64,000 nt of DNA from Patulibacter defluvii. Its GTDB lineage: Bacteria > Actinomycetota > Thermoleophilia > Solirubrobacterales > Solirubrobacteraceae. This document shows positions 55,008 to 63,863 of this stretch, one piece after another. The stretch is from the NCBI RefSeq assembly GCF_034096925.1, contig NZ_JAWZSQ010000002.1, positions 62,001 to 126,000 on the forward strand. Reading direction: 5' to 3'. Position 1 is the first letter of the stretch; each line of letters starts with the position of its first letter. The notes beneath the pieces are model-generated. The model searched no databases. It worked only from the letters and a program-made list of their open reading frames with translations, and was not told the origin of the DNA. The translations under genes were made by a program, and so were the position numbers.

Positions 55008-56768
55008 ATGAGCCAGGACGGGAACGGCGGCGGACGCTTCGGCGTCCAGGTCGAGCGCGACGTGGCGGTGCCGATGCGCGACGGCACGGTCCTGCGGGCC
55101 GACGTCTGGCGACCGGCCGGCGACGGTCGCCACCCGACCCTGCTGCAGCGGCTGCCCTACGACAAGGCGAGCTCGTTCGTCACCGTCCACCTCTGCGGGC
55201 TCGAGCCGCTGCGGGCGGTCGAGGCCGGCTTCGCGGTCGTGGTCCAGGACGTGCGCGGCTGCTTCGCCTCCGACGGCGACTTCGTGCCGTTCGTGCACGA
55301 GGCCCGGGACGGCGCCGACACGATCGCGTGGATCGCCGCGCAGCCGTTCAGCGACGGCCGGGTCGCCATGTACGGCGCCTCGTACGTCGGCGCGACCCAG
55401 ATGCTGGCCGCCACCCAGGCGCCGCCGGCGCTGCGGGCGATCGCGCCCAACGTCACCGGCGCCGAGTACTACGAGGGCTGGGCCTACCGCGGCGGGGTGC
55501 CGCAGCTGGGCTTCACCGCCTGGTGGGCGCTCGGCTTCGCCGCCGACGCGCTGGCCCGGCGGCGCGCGGCCGGGGCCGACGTCGGCGAGCAGGAGGCCGA
55601 GCTCGCGCGGCTGCTGGCCGACCCGACCGCGCTCTACGAGCGGCTGCCGCTCGACGACCAGCCGCTGCTGCGCGAGCTGGCGCCGGCCTTCCTCGACTGG
55701 CTGGCCCACCCCGAGCACGACGACTACTGGCGCGCGACCGCGGTCAGCGAGCGCTACGGGGCGATCGCGGTGCCGGCGCTGCACGTCGGCGGCTGGTCGG
55801 ACATCTTCGTCGACGGCACGCTCCGCAACTACGTCGGGCTGCGCGACGGGGCGGCGACCGAGGAGGCGCGCGCCGGCCAGCGGCTGCTCGTCGGCCCCTG
55901 GTCGCACGGCAACGGCCACGAGGCGGTCGGCAACCTGGACTTCGGGCCCGAGGCGAGCCAGCTGGCGATCGACATGACCGCGATCCAGCTCGACTTCTTC
56001 GCCCGCGTGCTCGCCGGCCGGCCGTTCGAGACCCCGCCGGTGCGGATCTTCGTGATGGGCGCCAACCGCTGGCGCGACGAGGACCAGTGGCCGATCGCCC
56101 GCGCCCGCCCGCTGCGGCTGCACCTGTCGAGCGACGGCCACGCCAACGGCGCCGACGGCGACGGCGTCCTGGCCCCCGCGCCGCCGGCGGCCGACGCGCC
56201 GCCCGACGTCTTCCTCTACGACCCGCGCGACCCGGTGCCGACGGTCGGCGGCGCGACGCTGCTGCCGGACGCCTTCGTCGGCCGCCGCGCCGGCCCCCGC
56301 GACCAGCGCGAGGTCGAGCGCCGCGGCGACGTCCTCGTCTACACCGGCGAACCACTCGCCCACGACCTCGAGGTGACCGGCACGGTGCGGGTGACGCTGA
56401 CCGTCGCCAGCTCGGCGCCGGACAGCGACTGGACCGCGACGCTGGTCGACGTGCACCCCGACGGCCGCGCGATCGGCGTCAGCGACGGGATCGTGCGGAC
56501 GCGCTACCGCCACTCGCGCGAGCGGGCCGACCCGGTCGCGGCCGGCACGGCGGTCGCGCTGACGATCGAGCTGGGCGCGACCAGCATGCTGTTCCGGGCC
56601 GGCCACCGCCTGCGGCTGCAGGTCTCCAGCTCGAACTTCCCGCGCTTCGCCCGCCACCCGAACGGCGACGACCCGCTCGCGGCCGAGCTGCGGCCGGCGC
56701 TCCAGACCGTCTTCCACGACGGCGCGCGCCCGTCCTACGTCGAGCTGCCGGTGGTGCCGGCCCGCTGA
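55008..56768 (+). CDS. CocE/NonD-family hydrolase
   Basis: The 586-aa protein belongs to the cocaine esterase/X-Pro dipeptidyl peptidase-like family: alpha/beta hydrolase core with nucleophile Ser in MYGASYVGATQ (residues about 122-132), Asp in GWSDIFVDG, His in GPWSHGNGHE, and a C-terminal jelly-roll (about 340-586). No signal peptide is seen. It hydrolyses acyl esters or amides; in this context it may remove acyl groups from sugars or glycosides. ATG 55008 lies 7 nt after TACAGT, so the mRNA is probably leaderless; GTG 54999 is a less likely start. Confidence 0.9.
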   Translation: MSQDGNGGGRFGVQVERDVAVPMRDGTVLRADVWRPAGDGRHPTLLQRLPYDKASSFVTVHLCGLEPLRAVEAGFAVVVQDVRGCFASDGDFVPFVHEARDGADTIAWIAAQPFSDGRVAMYGASYVGATQMLAATQAPPALRAIAPNVTGAEYYEGWAYRGGVPQLGFTAWWALGFAADALARRRAAGADVGEQEAELARLLADPTALYERLPLDDQPLLRELAPAFLDWLAHPEHDDYWRATAVSERYGAIAVPALHVGGWSDIFVDGTLRNYVGLRDGAATEEARAGQRLLVGPWSHGNGHEAVGNLDFGPEASQLAIDMTAIQLDFFARVLAGRPFETPPVRIFVMGANRWRDEDQWPIARARPLRLHLSSDGHANGADGDGVLAPAPPAADAPPDVFLYDPRDPVPTVGGATLLPDAFVGRRAGPRDQREVERRGDVLVYTGEPLAHDLEVTGTVRVTLTVASSAPDSDWTATLVDVHPDGRAIGVSDGIVRTRYRHSRERADPVAAGTAVALTIELGATSMLFRAGHRLRLQVSSSNFPRFARHPNGDDPLAAELRPALQTVFHDGARPSYVELPVVPAR

Positions 56769-56773
56769 TCGGC

Positions 56774-57808
56774 TCAGGCGCGGCTGAGCGGCGCGTCGAT
56801 CGCGGCGACGGTCGACGCGCGGACCACCAGCTCGGGCTCGAAGACCACCCGCTCGTGCCGGTGCTGCTGGTCGTCGGCCTCGTTCAGCAGCTGCTCGGCG
56901 GCGCGCCGGCCCAGCTCGTAGGCCGGCTGGCGGACCGAGGTCAGCGGGACGAAGGCCATCGTGGCGAAGGCGACGTCGTCGTAGCCGACGATCGCGAAGT
57001 CCTCGGGCACCCGGTGGCCGGCGGCGATCAGCGCGTGCTCGACGCCGAGCGCCAGCAGGTCGTTGGCGCAGAAGATCCCGGTCGGCTTCTCGTCGGCGGC
57101 GAGGATCTCGCGCGCGGCCTGCTCGCCGGCCTCGATCGTCATCTGCTCGACCTCGACGTCGGCCGCGTCCAGCAGCTCTGCGCCGGCGGCCTCGGCCGCG
57201 GCCACGAAGCCCTTGCGGCGGTCGGCGCACTGGCTCCAGTCGTGGGGGCCGTTGACCAGCGCCAGCCGCCGGTGGCCGAGCTCGCAGAGGTGCTCGCCGG
57301 CCAGCCGGCCGCCGGCGACGTCGTCGACCGAGACGCTGCACTGGTCCTTGGTGGCGGCGCGGCGGTCGAGCATCACCACCGGCATCCCGCTCTTGCGCAT
57401 CCGGCCGTAGACCCGCGAGTTGCCCTTGCCGACGCGGGTGGCGAGGATCCCGGCCACCCGCTGCTCCTCCAGCAGCCGCAGCTGGCGGCGCTCGTGCTCG
57501 GGGTCGCCGGCGAAGCTGCAGACGACCACCACGTAGCCGGCCTCGCCCGCGACCGCCTCGACGCCGCGGTAGACCTCGGTGAAGAAGGGGTTCTCGATGT
57601 CGAGGACGATCAGCCCGATCGCCGGGTTGCGGGCGCCGGTCATCTGGCGGGCCGCGGCGCTCGGCACGTAGTCCAGCTCGTCGATCGCCTGGCGGATCGT
57701 CGCGAGCGTCTTCTCGGCCACGATCTCGGGTCGGTTGAGCGCGTTCGACACGGTGCCGACGGAGACGCCCGCGCGCTCGGCGACGTCGAGGATGGTCCAG
57801 CGCCTCAT
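56774..57808 (-). CDS. LacI-family regulator of the rhamnoside block
   Basis: The 344-aa protein has a LacI HTH and hinge (MRRWTILDVAERAGVSVGTVSNALNRPEIVAEKTLATI, residues 1-38) and a sugar-binding-protein-like effector domain (IGLIVLDIENPFFTEVYRGVE ... GYDDVAFATMAFVPLTSVRQPAYELGRRAAEQLL). ATG 57808 begins directly at the HTH. It is divergent from L-rhamnose isomerase, with operator palindromes between. The same palindrome precedes the P450 operon, araC/P450 and rhamnosidase/esterase units, so it is the best candidate for their common repressor, probably relieved by rhamnose or a derivative. Confidence 0.93.
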   Translation of the reverse strand: MRRWTILDVAERAGVSVGTVSNALNRPEIVAEKTLATIRQAIDELDYVPSAAARQMTGARNPAIGLIVLDIENPFFTEVYRGVEAVAGEAGYVVVVCSFAGDPEHERRQLRLLEEQRVAGILATRVGKGNSRVYGRMRKSGMPVVMLDRRAATKDQCSVSVDDVAGGRLAGEHLCELGHRRLALVNGPHDWSQCADRRKGFVAAAEAAGAELLDAADVEVEQMTIEAGEQAAREILAADEKPTGIFCANDLLALGVEHALIAAGHRVPEDFAIVGYDDVAFATMAFVPLTSVRQPAYELGRRAAEQLLNEADDQQHRHERVVFEPELVVRASTVAAIDAPLSRA

Positions 57809-57851
57809 CTGGGCGGAGAAGATGCCCGCTGGCCATGCGGCCGCCCCGTGG

Positions 57852-57886
57852 TGGAACGGTTCAGCCGGCCCTATGAAGCGTTTCAA
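57852..57886. promoter_or_regulatory. Two LacI-type operator sites between lacI and rhaI
   Basis: ATGAAGCGTTTCAA (57873-57886) matches the regulon-2 consensus and lies just before a -10-like TAGGCT (57895-57900) for the isomerase gene. A second palindromic site TGGAACGGTTCA (57852-57863) lies on the lacI side. Confidence 0.65.
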
Positions 57887-57954
57887 ATTCTTGTTAGGCT
57901 GGCCCCGCGACGGGGGCGCCTCCTCGGCGCCGATCGACCGAAAGGACAGGACCG

Positions 57955-59109
57955 TTGGCCAGGACCAGCGCTGAGGTGGAGCGGGAGCTCGCCAAGCTCG
58001 AGATCGAGACGCCGTCGTGGGGCTACGGCGACTCGGGGACCCGCTTCGCGACCTTCCCGCAGCCGGGGCGTCCACGCGACCCGTTCGAGCGGATCGACGA
58101 CGCCGCCGAGGTCCACCGCGTGACCGGCGCCGCCCCCGCGGTGGCGCTGCACTTCCCGTGGGACCGGGTCGACGACGCCGCCGCGCTGGGGCGCCACGCC
58201 GCTGCCCGCGGGCTGCGGATCGGCGCCGTCAACCCGAACCTCTTCCAGGATCCGGAGTACAAGCTCGGCTCGATCGCCAACCCCGATCCGGCGGTCCGCG
58301 AGCGGGCGGTCGCGCACCTGCTGGAGTGCGTCCAGATCGCGACCGAGGTCGGCTCGACCGCCCAGTCGCTGTGGCTGGCCGACGGCACCAACTACGCCGG
58401 CCAGGACGACCTGCGGGAGCGGCGGGCGCGGATCCTCGACAGCCTCGGCCGGGTCTACGCCGAGCTGCCGCCCGAGCAGCAGCTGCTGCTGGAGTACAAG
58501 CCGTTCGAGCCGGCCTTCTACGCGACCGACGTCGCCGACTGGGGCTCGGCGCTGCTGTTCTGCCAGCGGCTGGGGGAGCGGGCCGCGGTGCTGGTCGACA
58601 TCGGCCACCACCTGCACGGCGCGAACATCGAGCAGATCGTCGCGATCCTCGCGGCCGAGGGGCGCCTGGGGGGCTTCCACTTCAACGGCCGCAAGTACGC
58701 CGACGACGACCTGGTGGTCGGCTCGGTCAACCCGTTCGAGCTGTTCGCGGTCTTCGTCGAGCTGGGCACCGACCTGCCGCGGCTGACGATCGACCAGGCC
58801 CACAACGTCGAGGCCAAGGTCGAGGCGATGACGCTCTCGGTCGTCAACGTCCAGGAGGCCTACGCGAAGGCGCTGCTGGTCGACCGCGAGGCGCTGGCCG
58901 CGGCCCAGGCCGAGGGCGACGTGCTCGGCGCCCACGGGGTGCTGCTGGACGCCTTTCGCAGCGACGTCCGCGAGCTCTGCGGGCGGGTCCGGACGGCCGC
59001 CGGCGGGGTCGCCGATCCGGTCGCCGCCCTCCGCGAGTCCGGCTACGCCGAGCGGATCGCCCGCGAGCGCGGGGGCGTGGCCTCGGCCGCGGCGGGCGGC
59101 AACGCCTGA
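57955..59109 (+). CDS. rhaI: L-rhamnose isomerase, RhaI type
   Basis: The 384-aa TIM-barrel protein matches the RhaI branch (Pseudomonas stutzeri/actinobacterial type) and not E. coli RhaA: LEIETPSWGYGDSGTRFATFPQPG at the N-terminus, LLLEYKPFEPAFYATDVADWG and VLVDIGHHLHGANIEQIV with metal ligands, then GFHFNGRKYADDDLVVGSVNPFELF. It converts L-rhamnose to L-rhamnulose. Start is TTG 57955 with AAAGGA upstream. Rhamnulose kinase and aldolase are not in the window, so downstream steps are elsewhere. It converts the product of the GH78 enzyme. Confidence 0.93.
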   Translation: MARTSAEVERELAKLEIETPSWGYGDSGTRFATFPQPGRPRDPFERIDDAAEVHRVTGAAPAVALHFPWDRVDDAAALGRHAAARGLRIGAVNPNLFQDPEYKLGSIANPDPAVRERAVAHLLECVQIATEVGSTAQSLWLADGTNYAGQDDLRERRARILDSLGRVYAELPPEQQLLLEYKPFEPAFYATDVADWGSALLFCQRLGERAAVLVDIGHHLHGANIEQIVAILAAEGRLGGFHFNGRKYADDDLVVGSVNPFELFAVFVELGTDLPRLTIDQAHNVEAKVEAMTLSVVNVQEAYAKALLVDREALAAAQAEGDVLGAHGVLLDAFRSDVRELCGRVRTAAGGVADPVAALRESGYAERIARERGGVASAAAGGNA

Positions 59110-59164
59110 GCGCACGACCGTCGCGCGCGCCGCCGCCCACTTCGGTGGCGCGCGCGGCGAAGAC

Positions 59165-59185
59165 TTGGTATAAGAATGAGACCAA
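59165..59185. promoter_or_regulatory. Inverted repeat at the second GS-like gene promoter
   Basis: TTGGT (59165-59169) and ACCAA (59181-59185) form an inverted repeat with an 11-bp centre, around a -10-like TATAAG (59169-59174), in AT-rich DNA just before the ligase gene. Similar repeats are bound by FadR-type GntR proteins; the partial GntR gene at 63864 is a candidate binder. Confidence 0.4.
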
Positions 59186-59187
59186 AT

Positions 59188-60570
59188 ATGCTGGATCCTC
59201 AGTCACCAACGTCTTCGCCGTCGACCACGACGGCCGCCGGCCGGCTCACCGTCGAGCAGCTGCGGTCGCTGGTCGCCGACGGCCGGGTCGACACGGTCCT
59301 GCTGGCGCTCGTCGACATGCAGGGCCGGCTCCAGGGCAAGCAGCTCGACGCCCGCCACTTCGTCGACGACGTGCTCGACCACGGCGCCGGCGCCTGCAGC
59401 TACCTGCTCAGCGTCGAGGTCGAGATGGCGCCCCAGGACGGGCTCTCGACCAGCAGCTGGGAGACCGGCCACGGCGACTTCACGCTGGTTCCCGACCCCG
59501 GCTCGCTGCGGCTGGCCGCCTGGCGGCCGCGGACGGCGATCTGCCTGGCCGACGCGGTCTGGCCCGGCGGCGAGCCGGTCCCGCCCTCGCCGCGCCAGAT
59601 CCTCCGCCGGCAGCTGGAGCGGCTGGCCGAGCGCGGCTGGACGGCGAGCGCGGCAACCGAGCTGGAGTTCATCGTCCACCGCGAGAGCTACGGCGAGGCG
59701 CGCCGCCGCCACTACCACGACCTGACGCCGGTCAGCGACTACAACGTCGACTACTCGCTGCTGGGCCTGCGGGCCGGCGCGCCGCTGCTCGACCGCCTGA
59801 CCGCCGAGATGCCGCGCTCGGGCTTGGTGCTGGAGTCGGCCAAGGGCGAGGCGAACCTGGGCCAGTACGAGATCAACTTCCGCCACGCCGACCCGCTCGA
59901 CGCCGCCGACGGCCACTCGCTCTTCAAGCACGCGGTCAAGGAGATCGCCACCCAGGAGGGCGTCTCGGCCACCTTCATGGCGAAGTGGGACGAGCGCGAG
60001 GGCAACTCCTGCCACCTGCACCTCTCGCTGGCCGACGGCGAAGGGCCGCTCTTCGCCCGCGACCCGCGGGTCTTCGAGGGCTTCCTCGCCGGCCAGCTGG
60101 CCTGCGCCCGCGAGCTGACGCTGCTGCTCGCCCCCAACGTCAACTCGTACAAGCGGTTCGCGGGCCACTCCTTCGCCCCGACCGCGATCGCCTGGGGCCG
60201 CGACAACCGCACCTGCGCGCTGCGGGTGGTCGGCGCCGGCGGCTCGCTGCGGCTGGAGCACCGGGCCCCGGGCGGCGACGTCAACCCCTACCTGGCCCTC
60301 GCCGCGATGATCGCCGCCGGCCTCCACGGGGTCGACGAGGGGCTGCGGCCGGAGCCGGAGACGACCGGCAACGCCTACGCCTCGGGCGGCCCGCGACTGC
60401 CCGCGACGCTGGCCGACGCGGTCGCCGCGTTCCGCGCCAGCGCCGTCGCCGAGCGGGCCTTCGGGGCGGCGATCGTCGACCACTACGCGCGCGCCGCCGA
60501 GATCGAGCTGGAGGCCTACGGGGCCGCCGTCACCGACTGGGAGAAGGTCCGGGGCTATGAGCGACTCTGA
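59188..60570 (+). CDS. Glutamine-synthetase-like gamma-glutamylpolyamine/amine ligase
   Basis: The 460-aa GS-superfamily protein has LLALVDMQGRLQGKQL, the metal motif ATELEFIVH, GQYEINFRH, NSCHLHLSL, NSYKRFAGHSFAPT and the C-terminal RLEHRAPGGDVNPYLALAAMI block. Followed by a PuuD-like hydrolase, an aldehyde dehydrogenase and an alcohol dehydrogenase, it fits the first step of a gamma-glutamylated amine pathway (PuuA/GlnA3-like). ATG 59188 is preferred; ATG 59176 overlaps the promoter. Its 3' end overlaps the next gene by 14 bp. The true amine may be putrescine, ethanolamine or a monoamine. Confidence 0.88.
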   Translation: MLDPQSPTSSPSTTTAAGRLTVEQLRSLVADGRVDTVLLALVDMQGRLQGKQLDARHFVDDVLDHGAGACSYLLSVEVEMAPQDGLSTSSWETGHGDFTLVPDPGSLRLAAWRPRTAICLADAVWPGGEPVPPSPRQILRRQLERLAERGWTASAATELEFIVHRESYGEARRRHYHDLTPVSDYNVDYSLLGLRAGAPLLDRLTAEMPRSGLVLESAKGEANLGQYEINFRHADPLDAADGHSLFKHAVKEIATQEGVSATFMAKWDEREGNSCHLHLSLADGEGPLFARDPRVFEGFLAGQLACARELTLLLAPNVNSYKRFAGHSFAPTAIAWGRDNRTCALRVVGAGGSLRLEHRAPGGDVNPYLALAAMIAAGLHGVDEGLRPEPETTGNAYASGGPRLPATLADAVAAFRASAVAERAFGAAIVDHYARAAEIELEAYGAAVTDWEKVRGYERL

Positions 60571-61327
60571 GCAGCCGCGGCGGCGGCCGCTGATCGGCAT
60601 CTGCGCCGCCTCCGAGCGGGTCGCCTGGAGCTTCTGGCACCAGCAGGCCGCGGTCGTCGCCGGCAGCTACCTGGACGCCGTCCGCCGGGCCGGCGGCCAG
60701 CCGCTGGTGCTGGTGCCGGAGCCGGTCGACCAGGGCCAGGTCGAGCCCCACGGCGCCTGGCTCGACGGGCTGCTGCTGATCGGCGGCGCCGACATCCATC
60801 CCGCGGGCTACGGCCAGTCGGTGGCGCGCGAGACCGAGGCCACCTACCCGCTGCGCGACGGCTTCGAGATCGCGCTCGTGCGGGCGGCGTTCGCCTGGGA
60901 CCTGCCGGTGCTCGGCATCTGCCGCGGCCTCCAGATCCTCAACGTCGCCACCGGCGGCACGCTCCACCAGCACCTGGCCGACGCCGGCTTCGGCGAGCAC
61001 CGCCCGCTGCCCGGCAGCCTGGGGGAGGCGACCCACCACGAGGTCGAGATCGAGCCGGGGACGGCGCTGGCCGCCCGCGGGGCGCGGCGGCTGACCGTCA
61101 ACTCGCACCACCACCAGGGCGTCGACCGGGTCGGCGAGGGCGGCGTGGTCGCGGCGCGCTCGCGGCCGGACGGGCTGGTCGAGGCGATCGAGTGGCCGGC
61201 CCAGCGCCACGCGCTCGGCGTCCAGTGGCACCCCGAGGCGCTGGAGCTGGACACCACGATCGGCGACCTGGTGGCGGCCGCCGCCGACCGCGCCGCGGCC
61301 GTCCGCCCGCTGGAGGCGGTCCGGTGA
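60557..61327 (+). CDS. Class I glutamine-amidotransferase-like gamma-glutamyl hydrolase (PuuD-like)
   Basis: The 256-aa protein has the nucleophile Cys122 in the elbow VLGICRGLQILNVATGG, followed by TVNSHHHQGVDRVGEG and GVQWHPE with the His-Glu of the triad. This combination is typical of gamma-glutamyl-GABA hydrolase PuuD and related peptidase C26 enzymes. It would release glutamate from a gamma-glutamyl amino acid late in the pathway. It overlaps the ligase gene and the aldehyde dehydrogenase gene (GTGA). Confidence 0.9.
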   Translation: MSDSEQPRRRPLIGICAASERVAWSFWHQQAAVVAGSYLDAVRRAGGQPLVLVPEPVDQGQVEPHGAWLDGLLLIGGADIHPAGYGQSVARETEATYPLRDGFEIALVRAAFAWDLPVLGICRGLQILNVATGGTLHQHLADAGFGEHRPLPGSLGEATHHEVEIEPGTALAARGARRLTVNSHHHQGVDRVGEGGVVAARSRPDGLVEAIEWPAQRHALGVQWHPEALELDTTIGDLVAAAADRAAAVRPLEAVR

Positions 61328-62682
61328 CCGTCAGCGTCGTCGAGCCGGCGACCGAGCAGGTCCTGACCACGCTCGAGCGCACGAGCGCCGCCGAGCTGGA
61401 CCAGGTGGTCGCGGACGCCCAGCGCGCCCAGCGGGCGTGGTGGGCGCTGGCCCCGAGCGAGCGCGGGGCCGTGCTGGCCGCGATCGCCACCGGGATCGAG
61501 GCCGAGGCCGAGGCGCTGGCGCGGCTGGAGGCCCGCAACGTCGGGATGCCGATCGGCGACGCGCGCGGGGCCGTCGCCGGCGCCGCGGCGACCTTCCGCT
61601 TCTACGCCGCCGCGCCGGAGCGGCTTGGCGGCCGCACGATCCCGGTCGCCGGCGGGGTCGACATGACCTTCCGCGAGCCGCTCGGCGTGGTCGGGGTGAT
61701 CACGCCCTGGAACTTCCCGCTGACGATCGCCAGCTGGAAGATCGCGCCGGCGCTGGCCGCCGGCAACGCGGTCGTCCACAAGCCGGCCGAGCTGACGCCG
61801 CTGACGGCGATCGAGCTGCAGCGGATCGCGACCGCGGCCGGCCTGCCCGAGGGGCTGCTGAGCGTCGTCGTCGGCCGCGGCTCGGAGCTGGGCCGGGCGC
61901 TCGTCGACCACCCGCAGGTGCACAAGATCACGCTCACCGGCTCGACCGCGGTCGGGATCGAGATCGGCGAGCGGGCCGCGCGTCAGATCAAGCGCGTGAG
62001 CCTGGAGCTGGGCGGCAAGTCGCCGTCGATCGTCTTCGCCGACGCCGACCTCGACGCCGCCGCCAACGGGCTCGCCGGCGGCTGCTTCGGCAACGCCGGC
62101 CAGGACTGCTGCGCCCGCTCGCGGGTCTTCGTCGAGCGGACGGTGCTGCCCGAGTTCCTGGAGCGGCTGGAGGCGATGGTCGTGGGCCTGCGGGTCGGCG
62201 ACCCGCTCGACGAGGCGACCCAGATGGGGCCGCTGGTCTCCGCCCGCCAGCGCGCGAGCGTGGCCGAGATCGCCGCCGGCGCGCCGGTCGCCTTCCAGGG
62301 CCGGGTGCCCGACGGGCCCGGCTACTGGTTCCCGCCGACCGTCCTCCACCCGCTGGCCGACGGCGACCGCGCCGCCCGCGAGGAGATCTTCGGGCCGGTC
62401 GTCGGGGTGCTGCCGTTCGAGCGCGAGGACGAGGTGATCGCCCGCGCCAACGACACCGAGTACGGGCTCTCCGGCTCGATCTGGACCGCCGACGGCGCCC
62501 GTGCCCTGCGCGTCGCCCGTGGCGTCCAGGCCGGCGCGCTGGCGGTCAACTCCTACACCTCGGTGCGGCTCGGCTCGCCGTTCGGCGGCTTCAAGCAGTC
62601 GGGGATCGGGCGCGAGCTCGGCGCCGACGCGCCCGAGGCCTACACCGAGCTCAAGAACGTCTTCTACGCGACGGAGGCCTGA
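61324..62682 (+). CDS. NAD(P)-dependent aldehyde dehydrogenase
   Basis: The 452-aa protein has TPWNFPL, the catalytic Glu in SLELGGKSP and catalytic Cys262 in FGNAGQDCCARSR, with the EEIFGPVVGVLPF and SPFGGFKQSGIGRE motifs. It is about 30 residues shorter at the N-terminus than many family members. Together with the ligase it would oxidise a gamma-glutamyl aminoaldehyde (PuuC-like). GTG 61324 overlaps the upstream stop. The gene is followed immediately by the alcohol dehydrogenase gene. Confidence 0.93.
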   Translation: MTVSVVEPATEQVLTTLERTSAAELDQVVADAQRAQRAWWALAPSERGAVLAAIATGIEAEAEALARLEARNVGMPIGDARGAVAGAAATFRFYAAAPERLGGRTIPVAGGVDMTFREPLGVVGVITPWNFPLTIASWKIAPALAAGNAVVHKPAELTPLTAIELQRIATAAGLPEGLLSVVVGRGSELGRALVDHPQVHKITLTGSTAVGIEIGERAARQIKRVSLELGGKSPSIVFADADLDAAANGLAGGCFGNAGQDCCARSRVFVERTVLPEFLERLEAMVVGLRVGDPLDEATQMGPLVSARQRASVAEIAAGAPVAFQGRVPDGPGYWFPPTVLHPLADGDRAAREEIFGPVVGVLPFEREDEVIARANDTEYGLSGSIWTADGARALRVARGVQAGALAVNSYTSVRLGSPFGGFKQSGIGRELGADAPEAYTELKNVFYATEA

Positions 62683-63855
62683 GTGACGCCGCAGACCATG
62701 GCGCCGTTCGCCAACCACCTGCCGGTCCGGATCCGGTTCGGCGAGGGCGTCGCCCACGAGCTGCCCGCGATCGTCGCCGAGGCCGGCGCCGACTGCGCGC
62801 TGGTCGTGATCGACGACGGGCTGGAGCGGGTCAACCCCGCCGTCGGCGCGGTCCTCGACGCGCTGACCGCCGCCGGGATCGTGGTCGTCCGCAGCCCCAA
62901 GGGCGCCGGCGAGCCGCGCGGGAGCGACGTCGACCGGGCCGCGGCCGCGCTCCGCGAGAGCGGCGCCGGGATCGTGGTGGCGATCGGCGGCGGCTCGGTG
63001 ATCGACACCGCCAAGGCCGCCCGGCTCTGCGCCCAGCAGGGCCTGGCCTTCTCCGACTTCCTGGCCTCCGCGCGCGTCTTCCCGCCGGCCGAGCTGCCGC
63101 TGGTGGCGCTGCCGACGACCGCCGGGACGGGCTCCGAGGTCTCCGGCGGGGCGGTGGTCTTCGACGACCGCACGGGCACCAAGGCCGGGATCGCGAACCC
63201 GAACCTGCGGCCCGAGCACGCGCTGGTCGACCCGGTCCTGACCCACTCGACGCCGCCGGCGACGACCGCCTTCAGCGGGATCGACGCGATCGCCCAGGCG
63301 ATCGCCGGGATGGTCGCGCGAACCCGGACGCCGATCGGCGACGCGATCGCGCTCGAGGCGATCCGGCTCGGCGGCCGCTCGCTGGTGGCCGCCTACCGCG
63401 ACGGCTCCGACGCGGTCGCCCGCTCGGAGATGGCCTGCGCCAGTCTGCTGGCGGGGCTGACCATGAACATCTCCGACTGCGCCGCCGAGCACTCGCTGGC
63501 GCAGGCGATCGGCACCCGCACCGGCGCCCCGCACGGGCTGACCGTCGGGCTGGTGCTGGTCGAGACGCTGGAGCGCGAGCGCCAGGTGGTGCCCGAGCAG
63601 CTGGAGCGGGTGGCCGACGCGCTCGGCGCCCCGGACGACGGCAGCGCCGACGGCGGCCGCGCCGTCCGCGCCGTCCGCGAGCTGCTGCGCGAGCTGGACT
63701 TCCCCGTCCTCGGCTCGCTCGACGTCGCCGGCGACCTCGACCAGCTGACCGAGCAGGCGCTGTCGGACTTCTTCATCACCCAGTCGCCCCGCCCGTGGTC
63801 GGCGGCCGAGGTGCGAACGGCCTTCGAGCAGGCCCTGGCCCTGCCGGGGCGCTGA
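62683..63855 (+). CDS. Iron-containing alcohol dehydrogenase
   Basis: The 390-aa group III alcohol dehydrogenase has IGGGSVIDTAKAARL (NAD site), PTTAGTGSEVSGG and metal ligands in CAAEHSLAQAIGTRTGAPHG (two His) plus an upstream Asp/His. GTG 62683 directly follows the aldehyde dehydrogenase stop. It could supply the aldehyde from an amino alcohol or remove excess aldehyde. Confidence 0.92.
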   Translation: MTPQTMAPFANHLPVRIRFGEGVAHELPAIVAEAGADCALVVIDDGLERVNPAVGAVLDALTAAGIVVVRSPKGAGEPRGSDVDRAAAALRESGAGIVVAIGGGSVIDTAKAARLCAQQGLAFSDFLASARVFPPAELPLVALPTTAGTGSEVSGGAVVFDDRTGTKAGIANPNLRPEHALVDPVLTHSTPPATTAFSGIDAIAQAIAGMVARTRTPIGDAIALEAIRLGGRSLVAAYRDGSDAVARSEMACASLLAGLTMNISDCAAEHSLAQAIGTRTGAPHGLTVGLVLVETLERERQVVPEQLERVADALGAPDDGSADGGRAVRAVRELLRELDFPVLGSLDVAGDLDQLTEQALSDFFITQSPRPWSAAEVRTAFEQALALPGR

Positions 63856-63863
63856 GGCGGACG